This document shows, in pieces, positions 27,886-37,422 of a stretch of 64,000 nt of DNA. The notes beneath the pieces were generated by a model. That model was not told where the DNA came from, did no database searches, and worked only from the letters and a program-made list of their open reading frames with translations. The stretch is from Iodobacter sp. BJB302. GTDB lineage: Bacteria; Pseudomonadota; Gammaproteobacteria; Burkholderiales; Chitinibacteraceae. The stretch covers positions 1-64,000 of the forward strand of contig NZ_PDZG01000019.1 in NCBI RefSeq assembly GCF_002735645.1. The letters are read 5' to 3'. Both the position numbers and the translations under genes were made by a program. Numbering within the stretch: the first letter of the stretch is position 1; every line of letters begins with the position of its first letter.

Positions 27886-28653
27886 ATGACGCCAAAAATA
27901 GAAAACTTAGGCCCGCCGCGTGAGCTGGGCAATGCACTGCTGATAGGCAAAGCCGGCGAGCGTGAATCGGGCAGCAGTACCATCCGCCATCAGCACGAAG
28001 TGGCGCAATTGCTGTACGGCATCAGCGGCGTAATGCGCGTGATTACGCCTTACGGGCAATGGATCGTGCCGCCCAACCGGGGCATCTGGCTGCCGGCTGG
28101 TGTATGGCATGAAGTGCATATGCTGGCTTTTGTAGAAATGCGCACGGTGTATATCCACCCCGACGCCCTGCCCAATCTGCCCTGCTGCGTATTAGCCATC
28201 ACCCCATTGCTGCGCGAGCTGATTCTGGCCGCAGTGAACTTTGATCAGGCTTATCCGCACGACAGCCGCGAAGGCCGTATTATCCGGCTGCTGCTCGACG
28301 AAATCATCAGCATCCCCACCCTGCCCATGGTGCTGCCCATGCCGGAAGACCAGGCCCTGCGCCTGATTTGCGACGAGCTGCTCACCTCGCCGGATGATAT
28401 TCGCAGCAGCAGTGACTGGGCGTTAAAAATGGGCGTGGATGCCAGAACACTGCAACGCCGCTTTAATAAAACCACCGGCATGACTTTTGGCGAATGGCGG
28501 CGGCAAGCCAGATTATTAAAAGCACTGGAGCGCCTCGCCAGCGGAGAGCGCGTGATTGATATCGCCCTCGATTCCGGCTACGCCAGCCCCAGCGCTTTTA
28601 CCGCCATGTTTAAACGCCAGTTTGGCGTGGCACCGAGTGAGTTTTTTAAGTAA
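27886..28653 (+). CDS. AraC-family transcriptional regulator (cupin plus HTH)
   Basis: A protein of 255 residues. N-terminal cupin sensor (about 30-110: IRHQHEVAQLLYGISGVMRV, PPNRGIWLPAGVWHEV) and C-terminal double helix-turn-helix with WALKMGVDARTLQRRFNKTTGMTFGEWRRQARL and IALDSGYASPSAFTAMFKRQFG (quoted here in parts of the conserved motif). This matches the NimR/YeaM type of regulators that sit divergently to drug exporters. Adjacent Fsr-type gene is the probable target. Confidence 0.9.
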   Translation: MTPKIENLGPPRELGNALLIGKAGERESGSSTIRHQHEVAQLLYGISGVMRVITPYGQWIVPPNRGIWLPAGVWHEVHMLAFVEMRTVYIHPDALPNLPCCVLAITPLLRELILAAVNFDQAYPHDSREGRIIRLLLDEIISIPTLPMVLPMPEDQALRLICDELLTSPDDIRSSSDWALKMGVDARTLQRRFNKTTGMTFGEWRRQARLLKALERLASGERVIDIALDSGYASPSAFTAMFKRQFGVAPSEFFK

Positions 28654-28689
28654 CGCCTTTGCTATTCTTATAAGGACTCAGGTGCATAC

Positions 28690-28755
28690 AAAAACCCGAA
28701 TCTTGAACCACAGAGAACACGGAGGACACAGAGCTACACGAAGAAAACTAAGCCA
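28690..28755. repeat. Dispersed 'AACCCRAATCTTGAA...CACAGAGAACACGGAG' repeat
   Basis: The stretch AAAACCCGAATCTTGAACC followed by CACAGAGAACACGGAGGACACAGAG is repeated at 59724-59790 (AAAACCCAAATCTTGAACC..CACAGAGAACACGGAG) and in part at 62357-62374. It lies just before the A+T-rich ATPase/TOPRIM cassette. The remaining gap to 28992 shows no other feature apart from the A+T-rich promoter region of that cassette. Confidence 0.7.
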
Positions 28756-28992
28756 TCCGATTTAACTCGCACTTTTCGTTCGTCCCTGCATTGTGTCGAC
28801 GCTAAATTGTTACCATGCTTTAAAACATAATTAGGCTAATCAATCAGAATTTTTACATCCTTATCAACAACAGACAGAAGTACTCCAATAATCGAGACAA
28901 AAAACCACCTAAAATATGATAAATTACGCAAGTCAACCCGCTAAATTATTGCTTTAAAAAGATAGTCATTGCGGCCATGCTCGGAGAATAAA

Positions 28993-30183
28993 ATGCATCT
29001 GAAATCACTACATATTCAAAACTTCCGCTCCCTTGAAGACTTCAAGGTAAGCAAACTTGGCCGCATCAATCTTATTGTTGGAAAGAATAATTCAGGGAAA
29101 AGTTCAGTATTAGAAGCTTTACGGATTTATGCGGCCAATGCTCATCCAGCAGTGTTAGAAGAAATAGCATCAGGCCATGATGAACGATTTAGACTAAAAG
29201 AGTCTGATAGTGTTGACGATTCATTTGATTTACCCTTTGAGCATTTTTTCACAGGAAGGATATTCCCCTTCGACGATAGTACTAAAATATCAATTGGGGA
29301 GTTAGAAAATAACTCATCAAAATTAACAATTGAACACTGCCTTCTAAAAACAAATGAAATCAATTCTGAGAAATATACTGATGATCGACCATCACCTAAC
29401 TATTATGTTTTAAACAAATATGACGCAGTTAAAAATGATATTAACTATGACTCAGAAGCCCTTTTAGTTTCAAAAAATGAAACCAATAAATTTATTAATT
29501 TCAACACAAGCCCAATAAGACGTAACCGTTTCTGGTTTGAAGCTTCAGAAGCTATTTCTAGTAGCTATATCCCTACCCAGTTTATTTCAATGGATGAGCT
29601 AGCCAATATTTGGGATACTATACAATTTTCTGATCATGGGGATTTTATAAGGGAAGGCCTAAAGTTTATAGCAAATGACTTCGAAAATATTGCATTCATC
29701 GTAAACAATGAAGGAGTAGGAAATACTTCTAGCTTCATAAGCAACAATGTAGCACGCAAATTTGGAATGAAGCGCACGGCCATTGTAAAACTCAAGAATC
29801 AAACAAAAGCCATTCCGCTCAACAGCATGGGCGATGGCATGGTTCGAGTATTGCAATTATTATTAAAAGTATATCCTGCAAAAGGTGGTTTTCTGCTTAT
29901 TGATGAATTTGAAAATGGCTTGCATTACAGTGTGCAAGAAAAAATTTGGCAGTTTTTATTTGATTTAGCAGAAAAATTAGACATCCAAGTCTTTGCAACC
30001 ACCCATAGCTGGGATTGTATTGAAAGCTTCGCCAAAGTGGCCGTAGAAAATACGCAATCAGAAGGTGTGTTATTCCGAGTGGGGCGGAGCATGCTTACTA
30101 GTAATCAGGGCAAGGTGATTGCTACGGTATTTGATGAGAAACAACTATTAAATATTACTCAAGCCGATGTTGAGGTTCGATAA
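28993..30183 (+). CDS. SMC/RecF-like AAA ATPase of a split OLD/PARIS-like pair
   Basis: 396 residues from ATG 28993 (GGAG eight bases upstream; TTG 28969 unlikely). ABC-type ATPase as in OLD nucleases and PARIS AriA: IQNFRSLEDF, Walker A VGKNNSGKSS (about 29-38), a long poorly conserved middle, signature-like NSMGDGMVR, Walker B FLLIDEFENGLH (about residue 305) and a switch His in ATTHSWD (about 337). No TOPRIM domain follows in the same chain; instead the next gene, overlapping by one base, encodes one. Clearly A+T-richer than the flanking genes, so probably acquired. Role in phage defence is inference from architecture. Confidence 0.85.
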   Translation: MHLKSLHIQNFRSLEDFKVSKLGRINLIVGKNNSGKSSVLEALRIYAANAHPAVLEEIASGHDERFRLKESDSVDDSFDLPFEHFFTGRIFPFDDSTKISIGELENNSSKLTIEHCLLKTNEINSEKYTDDRPSPNYYVLNKYDAVKNDINYDSEALLVSKNETNKFINFNTSPIRRNRFWFEASEAISSSYIPTQFISMDELANIWDTIQFSDHGDFIREGLKFIANDFENIAFIVNNEGVGNTSSFISNNVARKFGMKRTAIVKLKNQTKAIPLNSMGDGMVRVLQLLLKVYPAKGGFLLIDEFENGLHYSVQEKIWQFLFDLAEKLDIQVFATTHSWDCIESFAKVAVENTQSEGVLFRVGRSMLTSNQGKVIATVFDEKQLLNITQADVEVR

Positions 30184-30845
30184 TGGCTAACTCCAAGAAA
30201 AAATTACTTGTAGAGGGAGAAAGTGATAAAAGCTTTTTCCAAGAATTTTGTAAAGCACATAATTTAGACCTTACCATTACGGTTTCAGTAGCAACAGACG
30301 AAGGTGGGTATAAAAGTTCAAAGCAAGGAGCCATCAATACTTTAGATATACTATTACCCAATTTGTATGATGGTAAATTAGAGCGCCTCGCGCTAATTGT
30401 TGATGCAGACCAAATTAGCGATGGCAATGGACTTAACAATACCATCAATCAAATTGCTAAAAAAATTCAAACCTATGGCTTTGATCCAGAACCAGCACGG
30501 CTGCCTAATGGTGGGCTCACATTCAAACATACCGACGGGCTTGCAGACTTTGGCTTATGGGTCATGCCAAACAATCAAGATGAGGGCATGTTAGAAAACT
30601 GGATTGAACACTGTATTCACGCTAATGACATCGCTCTTTATCAGCACGCACAAACCACAGTTAACGCTCTGGCAACTCAAAAATTTAAACCGATCAGACA
30701 AACAAAGGCAAAGATCGCAACATGGTTGGCATGGCAAGAAAAGCCAGGGGAAGGGCTTTACTACGCCATTGATGGCAAATTGCTAGACCAGACAGCTCCA
30801 CTTTATGCCGGTTTTATAGCATGGTTACACCATGTGTTTAGTTAA
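30183..30845 (+). CDS. TOPRIM-fold protein (DUF3226-like), partner of the upstream ATPase
   Basis: A protein of 220 residues whose start overlaps the ATPase stop (TAATG). TOPRIM features: LLVEGESDKSFF (catalytic Glu, residues 8-19) and LALIVDADQ with the DxD pair (Asp74, Asp76), then KAKIATWLAWQEKPG near the end. It resembles the DUF3226 family of TOPRIM proteins; PARIS AriB (DUF4435) and OLD nucleases use the same fold for RNA or DNA cleavage. The two genes together look like an OLD enzyme split in two. Nuclease activity is not proven by sequence alone. Confidence 0.8.
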   Translation: MANSKKKLLVEGESDKSFFQEFCKAHNLDLTITVSVATDEGGYKSSKQGAINTLDILLPNLYDGKLERLALIVDADQISDGNGLNNTINQIAKKIQTYGFDPEPARLPNGGLTFKHTDGLADFGLWVMPNNQDEGMLENWIEHCIHANDIALYQHAQTTVNALATQKFKPIRQTKAKIATWLAWQEKPGEGLYYAIDGKLLDQTAPLYAGFIAWLHHVFS

Positions 30846-31029
30846 CTCATAATCCTCTAAGCGTTCATTTTAGGAAGTATCTATACACAAGGCACACAGA
30901 AGCCCCTCAATCTCAGCATTACAATTGCATAAATTGCCAATATGTACGATTAAATTAGCGTCAGTTTGTGACTAAACGCAAATCAGCGGCCCTCGTATAG
31001 TGGTGTAATCCGATGAAAGCGAGGCCATC

Positions 31030-31272
31030 ATGCAAATCACTCATCTTAAAACAGCCGAAGTATTTTCTATCCGGGCAAAATCATGGATTCACTGCGCTGC
31101 GGGCCAGCTATGGCTTAGCCATGATGGGCACGATGTTATTTTAGAGCGCGGGCAAAAATGGCAGATTGATGACACTGATCTGGCCGTTATTCAGGCACTG
31201 CAAAACAGCCACTTTATGCTGCTTGCCAACGAGAAACTGTCTCCTGCAGAGCAAAATTTCGCCTTTGCATAA
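31030..31272 (+). CDS. DUF2917-family small protein
   Basis: 80 residues. VFSIRAKSWIHCAAGQLWLSHDG.DVILERGQ.W fits the DUF2917 family, short beta-rich cupin-like proteins common in betaproteobacteria with no known function. Preceded by GCGAG about ten bases upstream. It converges with the hybrid kinase gene with an 8-bp gap. Confidence 0.78.
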   Translation: MQITHLKTAEVFSIRAKSWIHCAAGQLWLSHDGHDVILERGQKWQIDDTDLAVIQALQNSHFMLLANEKLSPAEQNFAFA

Positions 31273-31280
31273 AGCGCCGG

Positions 31281-33398
31281 CTAGCTGGCATGTATTGCCT
31301 GCAGCTTTTCCAGCTCATTAAACGTGGCAATGCGCAGCTGGCTGAGCTTATTCAAGGCATTGTGTTCTGGCGATGCTTCAAGCGAGGCCCAATACTGGCC
31401 CAGTGTTTCTGCGCCAATTTGCAAGGCAATCCCTTTGGCGCTGTGCGCATAGCGGGCTGCCTCGCTGTGTTCCTGCTGCCCGATTGCTTTTTTATAAAGC
31501 TCTTCTAATTCTGCAATTCTGTTTAAGCCCTTATGGCTTAATGCTAAGTAGCGGTCTGATTTAAATCCCAATGACGCCATTGCAGCATGGTGATCTAACA
31601 AGACCTGCTTAGAATTTAAAATAGATTTATAACGTTTGCTCAGTAAGCGAATAAGTTCATCAATCCTGAATGGCTTTCTTAAATGCCCGCTGAATGCATT
31701 AAAGCCCTCGGCATGCTGTAACTCTTCTATCGGGCTGGCTGAAACCAGATAAATTGGTTTTTTCCATTTTTGTTCGCGCAAAATACCCGCAGCGGCCATG
31801 CCATCCATTTCCGGCATTTGGTAATCCATAATAATGCTGTCAATTTCCGGGTGCTGGCTTACTTGCAAAATAGCCTCCAGCCCATTACCCGCTTGCAATG
31901 CACGGGCACCGAAATCCTGCAAAATACCACATATCATTTCCCGGTTAATGGTTTCATCTTCCACCACCAAAATGGTATGCCCGCATAATGCTTGCTGCTG
32001 AGGCTGAAAAATACGTGCTGGCGCTGAAGAAGCAAATACAATCTGTGATTCAATAGAGACAAAAAACTCGCTGCCTTTACCTTCCTCACTGCTGAAAGTA
32101 ATATCCCCCTGCATCAGCCTTGCATAATCCCGGCTTAAAGATAAGCCTAAGCCTGTACCGCCAGCCAGCTGCCCTTCTTTGCTTTGCTCAAAAGGCGAAA
32201 AAATACGCGGGTGATCTTCTTTTTTAATACCACATCCCGTATCGGCCACCACGGCATTTAAACGATAGCAATGGGAAAGCAACTCACCCGATAACGTTAA
32301 AGTAATCGCGCCATATTGAGTAAATTTAAGGCTGTTACCCAGTAAATTAATAAGGATCTGCCTTAATTTACCCGCATCCAGGCTCAGATTTTCGGGCAGG
32401 CCTTCACTTAAAATAACCTTAAAAGCCACTCCTTTTTCTTTAGCCATCATATTAAACATAACTTCTAATTCATTTTTCAGCTGATTCAGATTAATTGTTT
32501 CAATAATCAGCAAAATTTTATTGTGCTCAGATTTAGACAAATCCAGCACATTATTAAGCAAGCTTAATAAATGAGTACCACTGTTTGCAATATAACCAAT
32601 TTCTTTCTTTTCTTCTTCGCCCATATTTTTATTACGCAACAACCTGTCGGCATAGCCTAAAATAGACGTTAATGGGGTGCGAATCTCATGGCTAATATGG
32701 GCTAAAAAACGGCTCTTTGTGGCATTGGCAATTTCGGCCTGCTGCCTTGCTTCCTGCAATGTTTCAGCCAGCTCGGCAAGTTTTTTTCGGTTTTGCTCTG
32801 ATCGCCACAGCGCATAAAGCCCAAATGCAGCACAAAAGATTAAGAATAAAATTTGAGTCGTCGCCAATAAAATACGCAGCTCACCCCAGTGGGTAATATT
32901 TTTTCTGTATTCATCAACGGCCTGCGCATCCTGAGTGCGGGCCTCCTGCACTAAATTATTAACAGCATCCTGCTGCAATTTTGTTTCTTTTTGAAATTTA
33001 ACCCATTCTTTTTCAGAGGCAAAGCCCTGGCTTAATTGTTTTTCACCATCATGAATATACTGAACCAAAGGCATCAGCAGCCTGAGCTGCAGTTTCTTAT
33101 CTTTAAAAAGTGCCGAGGCTTCAATTTCATTTTTAGCAAAGCTGTCAATCCGGCTGTAGTAAATATCAAAGCGCAAATTAACTTTATCCAGCTGATCACG
33201 CCGGCCATAGCCCACTACTTCACGCAGGCGATAGTACTCATTACTCAGCTGAAAAAACTGCCATAGCTGATTATCCATGCCAAATTGATTGGCACGGTCA
33301 AGCTCTCTTTTTTGCTCTAATTCAAAATGAACAATCAGGCTGAAATTAGCGAGTAATATTATGCAAATAATGCTTAATATTCTTTTAAATCGTGTCAT
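31281..33398 (-). CDS. Hybrid sensor histidine kinase with receiver and Hpt domains
   Basis: A protein of 705 residues: TM1 (about 8-24), periplasmic helical sensor of about 145 residues, TM2 (about 172-195), HisKA with phospho-acceptor His in HISHEIRTPLTS (about 236), HATPase with DTGCGI and GTGLGLSLS, a receiver with phospho-acceptor Asp in MDYQMPEMDG (about 523) and a C-terminal Hpt with His in YAHSAKGIAL (about 652). The layout is that of BarA/ArcB-type phosphorelays; no DNA-binding response regulator is adjacent. The start is 4 bp after the stop of the SUOX-fold gene, indicating one operon. Confidence 0.92.
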   Translation of the reverse strand: MTRFKRILSIICIILLANFSLIVHFELEQKRELDRANQFGMDNQLWQFFQLSNEYYRLREVVGYGRRDQLDKVNLRFDIYYSRIDSFAKNEIEASALFKDKKLQLRLLMPLVQYIHDGEKQLSQGFASEKEWVKFQKETKLQQDAVNNLVQEARTQDAQAVDEYRKNITHWGELRILLATTQILFLIFCAAFGLYALWRSEQNRKKLAELAETLQEARQQAEIANATKSRFLAHISHEIRTPLTSILGYADRLLRNKNMGEEEKKEIGYIANSGTHLLSLLNNVLDLSKSEHNKILLIIETINLNQLKNELEVMFNMMAKEKGVAFKVILSEGLPENLSLDAGKLRQILINLLGNSLKFTQYGAITLTLSGELLSHCYRLNAVVADTGCGIKKEDHPRIFSPFEQSKEGQLAGGTGLGLSLSRDYARLMQGDITFSSEEGKGSEFFVSIESQIVFASSAPARIFQPQQQALCGHTILVVEDETINREMICGILQDFGARALQAGNGLEAILQVSQHPEIDSIIMDYQMPEMDGMAAAGILREQKWKKPIYLVSASPIEELQHAEGFNAFSGHLRKPFRIDELIRLLSKRYKSILNSKQVLLDHHAAMASLGFKSDRYLALSHKGLNRIAELEELYKKAIGQQEHSEAARYAHSAKGIALQIGAETLGQYWASLEASPEHNALNKLSQLRIATFNELEKLQAIHAS

Positions 33399-33402
33399 TG
33401 TA

Positions 33403-33873
33403 TTATTCTGCTGTGATGCTGTTCAGCTGCCAGCTGCAAAGACGAAAATATTGAGTTTTAATCAATTCTTTATGCTTATGAAATGGATACATTAAAAATA
33501 ACGGACCTTTTTCACGCAAAGACATCACTTTGCCATTATGCTTACGCGCTAGAATAACATCGTATTGCAGCGCGTCGCTGACTGGAAAACTAATTGCATA
33601 ATCATTCAGGGCCATTATTTTAACATTGCCGCCCTCAATGCCTGCTAGCTTTAATACATCACGAAGCAAGGGCCCTTCAAAGGTCTGCGGATTAGGATAC
33701 CATGGCGTTTGTACCGTCATACTGACTTGGGGCATCTGATCAAGACGGGCGCCATCAAATTGAATATCAGGGCTGGTTTTACTGCGGACAGTAAGAATAA
33801 TTTTATCGTTTTTTGCAATAGCCGGATAAGCAAACAGCATCAGGCATAAACTCAGAAAAACAGTACGAAACAT
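33403..33873 (-). CDS. SUOX-fold small periplasmic protein, paralogue of 292-801
   Basis: A protein of 156 residues with a signal peptide (cleavage after AIA). It shares with the protein at 292-801 the sequence plan VQTPWY/TQTPWE, F.GPLLRDVLKLAG, ALNDY....PVSDA..YDVILA.K.NG and EKGPLFLMYPF. Like it, it is coupled (4 bp) to a gene for a transmembrane signalling protein, here upstream of the kinase rather than downstream. A sensory accessory role is inferred; the molybdopterin-binding cysteine of true sulfite oxidases is not evident. Confidence 0.8.
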   Translation of the reverse strand: MFRTVFLSLCLMLFAYPAIAKNDKIILTVRSKTSPDIQFDGARLDQMPQVSMTVQTPWYPNPQTFEGPLLRDVLKLAGIEGGNVKIMALNDYAISFPVSDALQYDVILARKHNGKVMSLREKGPLFLMYPFHKHKELIKTQYFRLCSWQLNSITAE

Positions 33874-33999
33874 TTAATACTCCCCGCCCGGCATAAGCAC
33901 TGAAGCATTGTAATGTAAAAAACGGCTTCAGGTCATTGCAATGCAATATAAGCAAGCCCCCTGCACTACTGTAATAGTGCCTTGAATTTATTTTTAAAT

Positions 34000-34031
34000 A
34001 CAAAAAGGCAACACCTTTTGGCGTTGCCTTT
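34000..34031 (-). terminator. Intrinsic terminator after the glycerophosphodiesterase gene
   Basis: Stem AAAGGCAAC with GTTGCCTTT and a 10-base loop, followed on the minus strand by TTGTATTT. It lies 100 bp after the gene at 34130-35272 and just before the promoter of the SUOX-kinase operon. Confidence 0.75.
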
Positions 34032-34129
34032 CAATATCAAAACATAACTGCTATTAACACAGCCATGCAGCGGATTTAATCAACCGGCTTCAAATACATT
34101 AAACCCAATAAACCCGAAGCTGATTCGAT

Positions 34130-35272
34130 TTATTTTTTCCCCAAATATGCATCCAATGCCGCACGCCCCACTGCAGGATCGTCAGTAAAGAAACCATCAA
34201 TGCCTGCCTGTAAAAACACAGTCAGCTCGGCGGCCAGATCACCACGCTCGGTCAGTGATTTCACATCGCCTTTGCGTAAATTAGCCGGTAAAAAAGGGTT
34301 TTCCGGGCGGAACGTATAAGGATGCAATACTAAATTAGCGGCATGGGCATCTTTAACCAGGCTAGTCGGTGTGCCCAGATTATTATTGGCGTCCCGCGGA
34401 ATAATCATGTCCTTAGAAGGGCCAATGCCATTTGCGTAAGTTGCAACTTCTTTAAGCCCTGCAGCAGTGGCAATATCGGCATAGCTGCGCTTATCCCCGA
34501 CAAGACGAAAATCCTCCGGCTGGCCAGTGCCTGATAAAAGCTGAACAATCGGTAAATCAGTTAAGGCACGAATTTCTTTCAGATTGGCCACTTCAAAAGA
34601 CTGAATAAACACCGGCGCTGTTTTGCCCTTATAGCCATTGGCATGCAAGGCATCAACAAGGCGCTTTTCCAGCGGAAGATTAATCGATTTAAAATAGCTG
34701 GGGTGTTTTGTTTCCGGATAAATACCAATCGTACGGCCTGTTTCTTTGGTCTTAGCCTTAGCCAGATCCATTACTTCCTGGAAAGTAGGGATCTCAAACT
34801 GCCCATCGTATTTAGCGTTTTCCGGGCGATTAGCCGGAATACGCTCTTTGGCACGCAATGTTTTAAGCTCGGCCAACGTAAAGTCTTCGGTAAACCAACC
34901 AGTGATACTTACGCCATCAATGATTTTGGTGGCTTTTCGGCTGGCAAATTCCGCCTTATCCGCCACATTGGTCGTGCCAGAAATTTCATTCTCGTGCCGC
35001 GCAACCAAAACGCCATCTTTGGTGCTCACCAAATCAGGCTCAATCACATCTGCACCAATCTCAATGGCCTTGGTATAGCCCGCAATCGTATGCTCCGGCC
35101 GCAAAGCCGACGCCCCGCGATGGCCGATCACCAGCTTCGCAGGCAGAGGCTTAGGCACCACCTGAGTCACAACAGGCAAAGCCTCAGTATCATCACTACT
35201 GCATGCACTTAAACCCAGCGCAGCAGCAAATACTGAAACGGTAGTCAGAATAGAAAATTTAATCAGCGACAT
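34130..35272 (-). CDS. glpQ: Glycerophosphodiester phosphodiesterase (GlpQ-like lipoprotein)
   Basis: About 380 residues from ATG 35272. N-terminal lipoprotein signal with lipobox LSAC (modified Cys about residue 24). The GDPD TIM barrel shows VIGHRGASALRPEHTI (catalytic His and Arg), IEPDLVSTKDGVLVARHE (metal Glu/Asp and catalytic His), and YPETKHP. It hydrolyses glycerophosphodiesters to glycerol-3-phosphate and alcohol in the periplasm, as E. coli GlpQ. No GlpT transporter is adjacent. Longer start at 35362 would disrupt the signal peptide. Confidence 0.9.
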   Translation of the reverse strand: MSLIKFSILTTVSVFAAALGLSACSSDDTEALPVVTQVVPKPLPAKLVIGHRGASALRPEHTIAGYTKAIEIGADVIEPDLVSTKDGVLVARHENEISGTTNVADKAEFASRKATKIIDGVSITGWFTEDFTLAELKTLRAKERIPANRPENAKYDGQFEIPTFQEVMDLAKAKTKETGRTIGIYPETKHPSYFKSINLPLEKRLVDALHANGYKGKTAPVFIQSFEVANLKEIRALTDLPIVQLLSGTGQPEDFRLVGDKRSYADIATAAGLKEVATYANGIGPSKDMIIPRDANNNLGTPTSLVKDAHAANLVLHPYTFRPENPFLPANLRKGDVKSLTERGDLAAELTVFLQAGIDGFFTDDPAVGRAALDAYLGKK

Positions 35273-35344
35273 AGGATAGGCGGCTAAAAAAAGAAGATGC
35301 CTCAATTTAAGCGAGCGCTGTGACAGTGTTGTGAAATGGCATGC

Positions 35345-35377
35345 AAAAAAAAGCCCCGCCAAATTGGCAGAGCTTTT
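35345..35377 (-). terminator. Intrinsic terminator of gltS
   Basis: AAAGC-CCC-GCCA...TGGC-AGA-GCTTT forms a stem with an internal loop, followed on the minus strand by an eight-base T-run. It lies about 30 bp after the gltS stop. Confidence 0.75.
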
Positions 35378-35407
35378 CTCTTGTTGTCTTCCTGCTATTA
35401 AAGTGAA

Positions 35408-36610
35408 TCACCCATAAATCGGCAACAATAAAAATAGCTTAATCAGAATCGCATTGGCAATATCAATAAAGAATGCGCCGACCATAGGCACAACTAAGAA
35501 AGCAATGTGGGATGGGCCGAAGCGTTCGGTTACGGCTTGCATATTGGCGATGGCGGTAGGTGTAGCGCCAAGACCAAAGCCGCAATTACCAGCAGCCAGC
35601 ACCACGGCATCGTAGTTTTTACCCATCACGCGGAAGGTTACAAAGATGGCAAAGAGCGCCATCACGCTGGCTTGCAGCGCCAAAATGCCCAACATAGGCA
35701 GGGCTAATGAGCCTAACTCCCACAGGCGTAAGGTCATCAGGGCCATGGCTAAAAACAGCGAGAGGCTTACATTGCCCAGCACCGATACGCCGCGATCAAA
35801 GACTTGGTAAATACCCAGAGCCGATAAGCCATTTCTGAGTACCACGCCAATAAATAACACGCATACAAAGCCCGGCAATTCTAAGGCCGTGCCTTTTAAG
35901 ACCGTGGCCAGCGCCGATCCGGCCATCAGGCTGATGGCAATCAGGGCAAGTGTTTCGATAAAAACCTGGGGAGTAATCAGGCGCACAGCGTGCGGCTGCT
36001 CAAAGGTTGTGGGCGTGTCGTCACTATTATGCTCAGCACCGGGGATGCTTACTTTTTTAACCAGGTAACGTGCCACTGGGCCACCGATCAGCCCGCCCAT
36101 CACCAGGCCAAATGTGGCGCAAGCCATGGCCACTTCGGTGGCAGATGCCAGGCCGTATTTCTCGCCAAACACCGTGCTCCATGCTGCACCTGTGCCATGC
36201 CCGCCCGACATGGTGATTGATCCGCCCAACAAGCCAAGCAGCGGGCTGATGCCCATGGCGCTGGCTGCGGCAATCCCGACGATGTTTTGCATGATCAGCA
36301 TGGAAACCACCACGCCAGTAAAGATGACCAGGGTGCGGCCGCCTTTTTTCAGGCTGGCCAGATCTGCGTTTAAACCAATGCTGGCAAAGAATGCGAGCAT
36401 CAGCGGCGTTTGCATGCCGGTATCAAACTTTACTTCAGCACCAAAGCTCATCCGTCCAAGCAGCAATAAAACAGCAACCAGCAAGCCGCCAACCACAGGC
36501 TCCGGAATGCTGTAATTACGCAGCGGCGCAGACCATTCCACAATTTTGCGGCCTAATAATAAAACCAGCGATGCGGCGACCAGGGTGCCATAAAAATCGA
36601 GTTGAAGCAT
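35408..36610 (-). CDS. gltS: Sodium/glutamate symporter GltS
   Basis: About 400 residues with ten or more TM helices. The GltS signature is clear: SIPEPVVGGLL near residue 37, LMLAFFASIGLNADLASLKKGG, GGSITMSGGHGTGAAWS (re-entrant loop 1) and AAGNCGFGLGATPTAIANM (re-entrant loop 2). It imports glutamate with sodium. Start set at ATG 36610 because AAGGATGAAT places the ribosome site six bases upstream; ATG 36616 overlaps that site. Single gene. Confidence 0.93.
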   Translation of the reverse strand: MLQLDFYGTLVAASLVLLLGRKIVEWSAPLRNYSIPEPVVGGLLVAVLLLLGRMSFGAEVKFDTGMQTPLMLAFFASIGLNADLASLKKGGRTLVIFTGVVVSMLIMQNIVGIAAASAMGISPLLGLLGGSITMSGGHGTGAAWSTVFGEKYGLASATEVAMACATFGLVMGGLIGGPVARYLVKKVSIPGAEHNSDDTPTTFEQPHAVRLITPQVFIETLALIAISLMAGSALATVLKGTALELPGFVCVLFIGVVLRNGLSALGIYQVFDRGVSVLGNVSLSLFLAMALMTLRLWELGSLALPMLGILALQASVMALFAIFVTFRVMGKNYDAVVLAAGNCGFGLGATPTAIANMQAVTERFGPSHIAFLVVPMVGAFFIDIANAILIKLFLLLPIYG

Positions 36611-36893
36611 ATTCATCCTTATTGTATTGATATATTCAATGACACTGCAATATTACATAAGAATATTTTGCCAATTTATTCAGATTGCGATTAAACAAGT
36701 CATCCTTATTAAATACAAGCGCGGAAAACCCGACTTAAATCTGCGAATTTGTCATAAAGGTAAAATAACCGTGGATAAATAATGCTATTGATCTTTTTTA
36801 TGCAATCACCATGGTTGTGATCATTTTAATGATCCAAATAAAATATTTATATGGAATTTAATTCATATTTTCATCCACTCAAGCGCTGCCCAA

Positions 36894-37262
36894 TTAATTG
36901 TGCACAATCAGCGCCACTACTTTCCGGTCTTCGGATGTCAGGATATTAAAGGTGCGGCACAGCGCGCCGGTATCCATCACATCCAGCCCGATATGCGCGG
37001 CGGCTAATGCACTATAGAGGCGCGGATGCGGAAAGCGAATGGTTTTGCCTGTGCCCAATAAAACCACCTCAGGCTTATAGGCCAGCACGGCGCTGAAATC
37101 CGCCTCGGTTAAATCATCAAAGCCAAGTGGCCGCCAGACATGGACTTCTGTCCCTGTAACCAGCACATTGCCCTGATATTGCTCGGTATTGACCCGCACA
37201 AAATCCTCACCATAGCCCGAGAACTGATTCAGATTTTCGACTGCGGTATGTTGTAATTTCAT
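36894..37262 (-). CDS. Mth938-like domain protein (DUF498)
   Basis: 122 residues from ATG 37262 (GGGAAA upstream). The family signature VLLGTGKTIRFPHPRL, GLDVMDTGALCRTFNILTSEDR (quoted in part) and ALIV near the C-terminus fits the Mth938/AAMDC family of small cytosolic proteins, frequently found near protein-export or amino-acid genes. Function not established. Divergent from the aminotransferase gene. Confidence 0.85.
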   Translation of the reverse strand: MKLQHTAVENLNQFSGYGEDFVRVNTEQYQGNVLVTGTEVHVWRPLGFDDLTEADFSAVLAYKPEVVLLGTGKTIRFPHPRLYSALAAAHIGLDVMDTGALCRTFNILTSEDRKVVALIVHN

Positions 37263-37422
37263 GATGATTTCCCAATTAAAGACCCCGTATTTTAACTTAA
37301 GCACTGATGAATAGGTTTTAGCAGCGCCTTTGTATTCATTTTTTTGTTTTCGTAATCACATTAAGTGCAGTACAGCGCAATCTTTCGTTAGAATATAAGG
37401 TCCTAGCCCATAAGCCGCTGCC

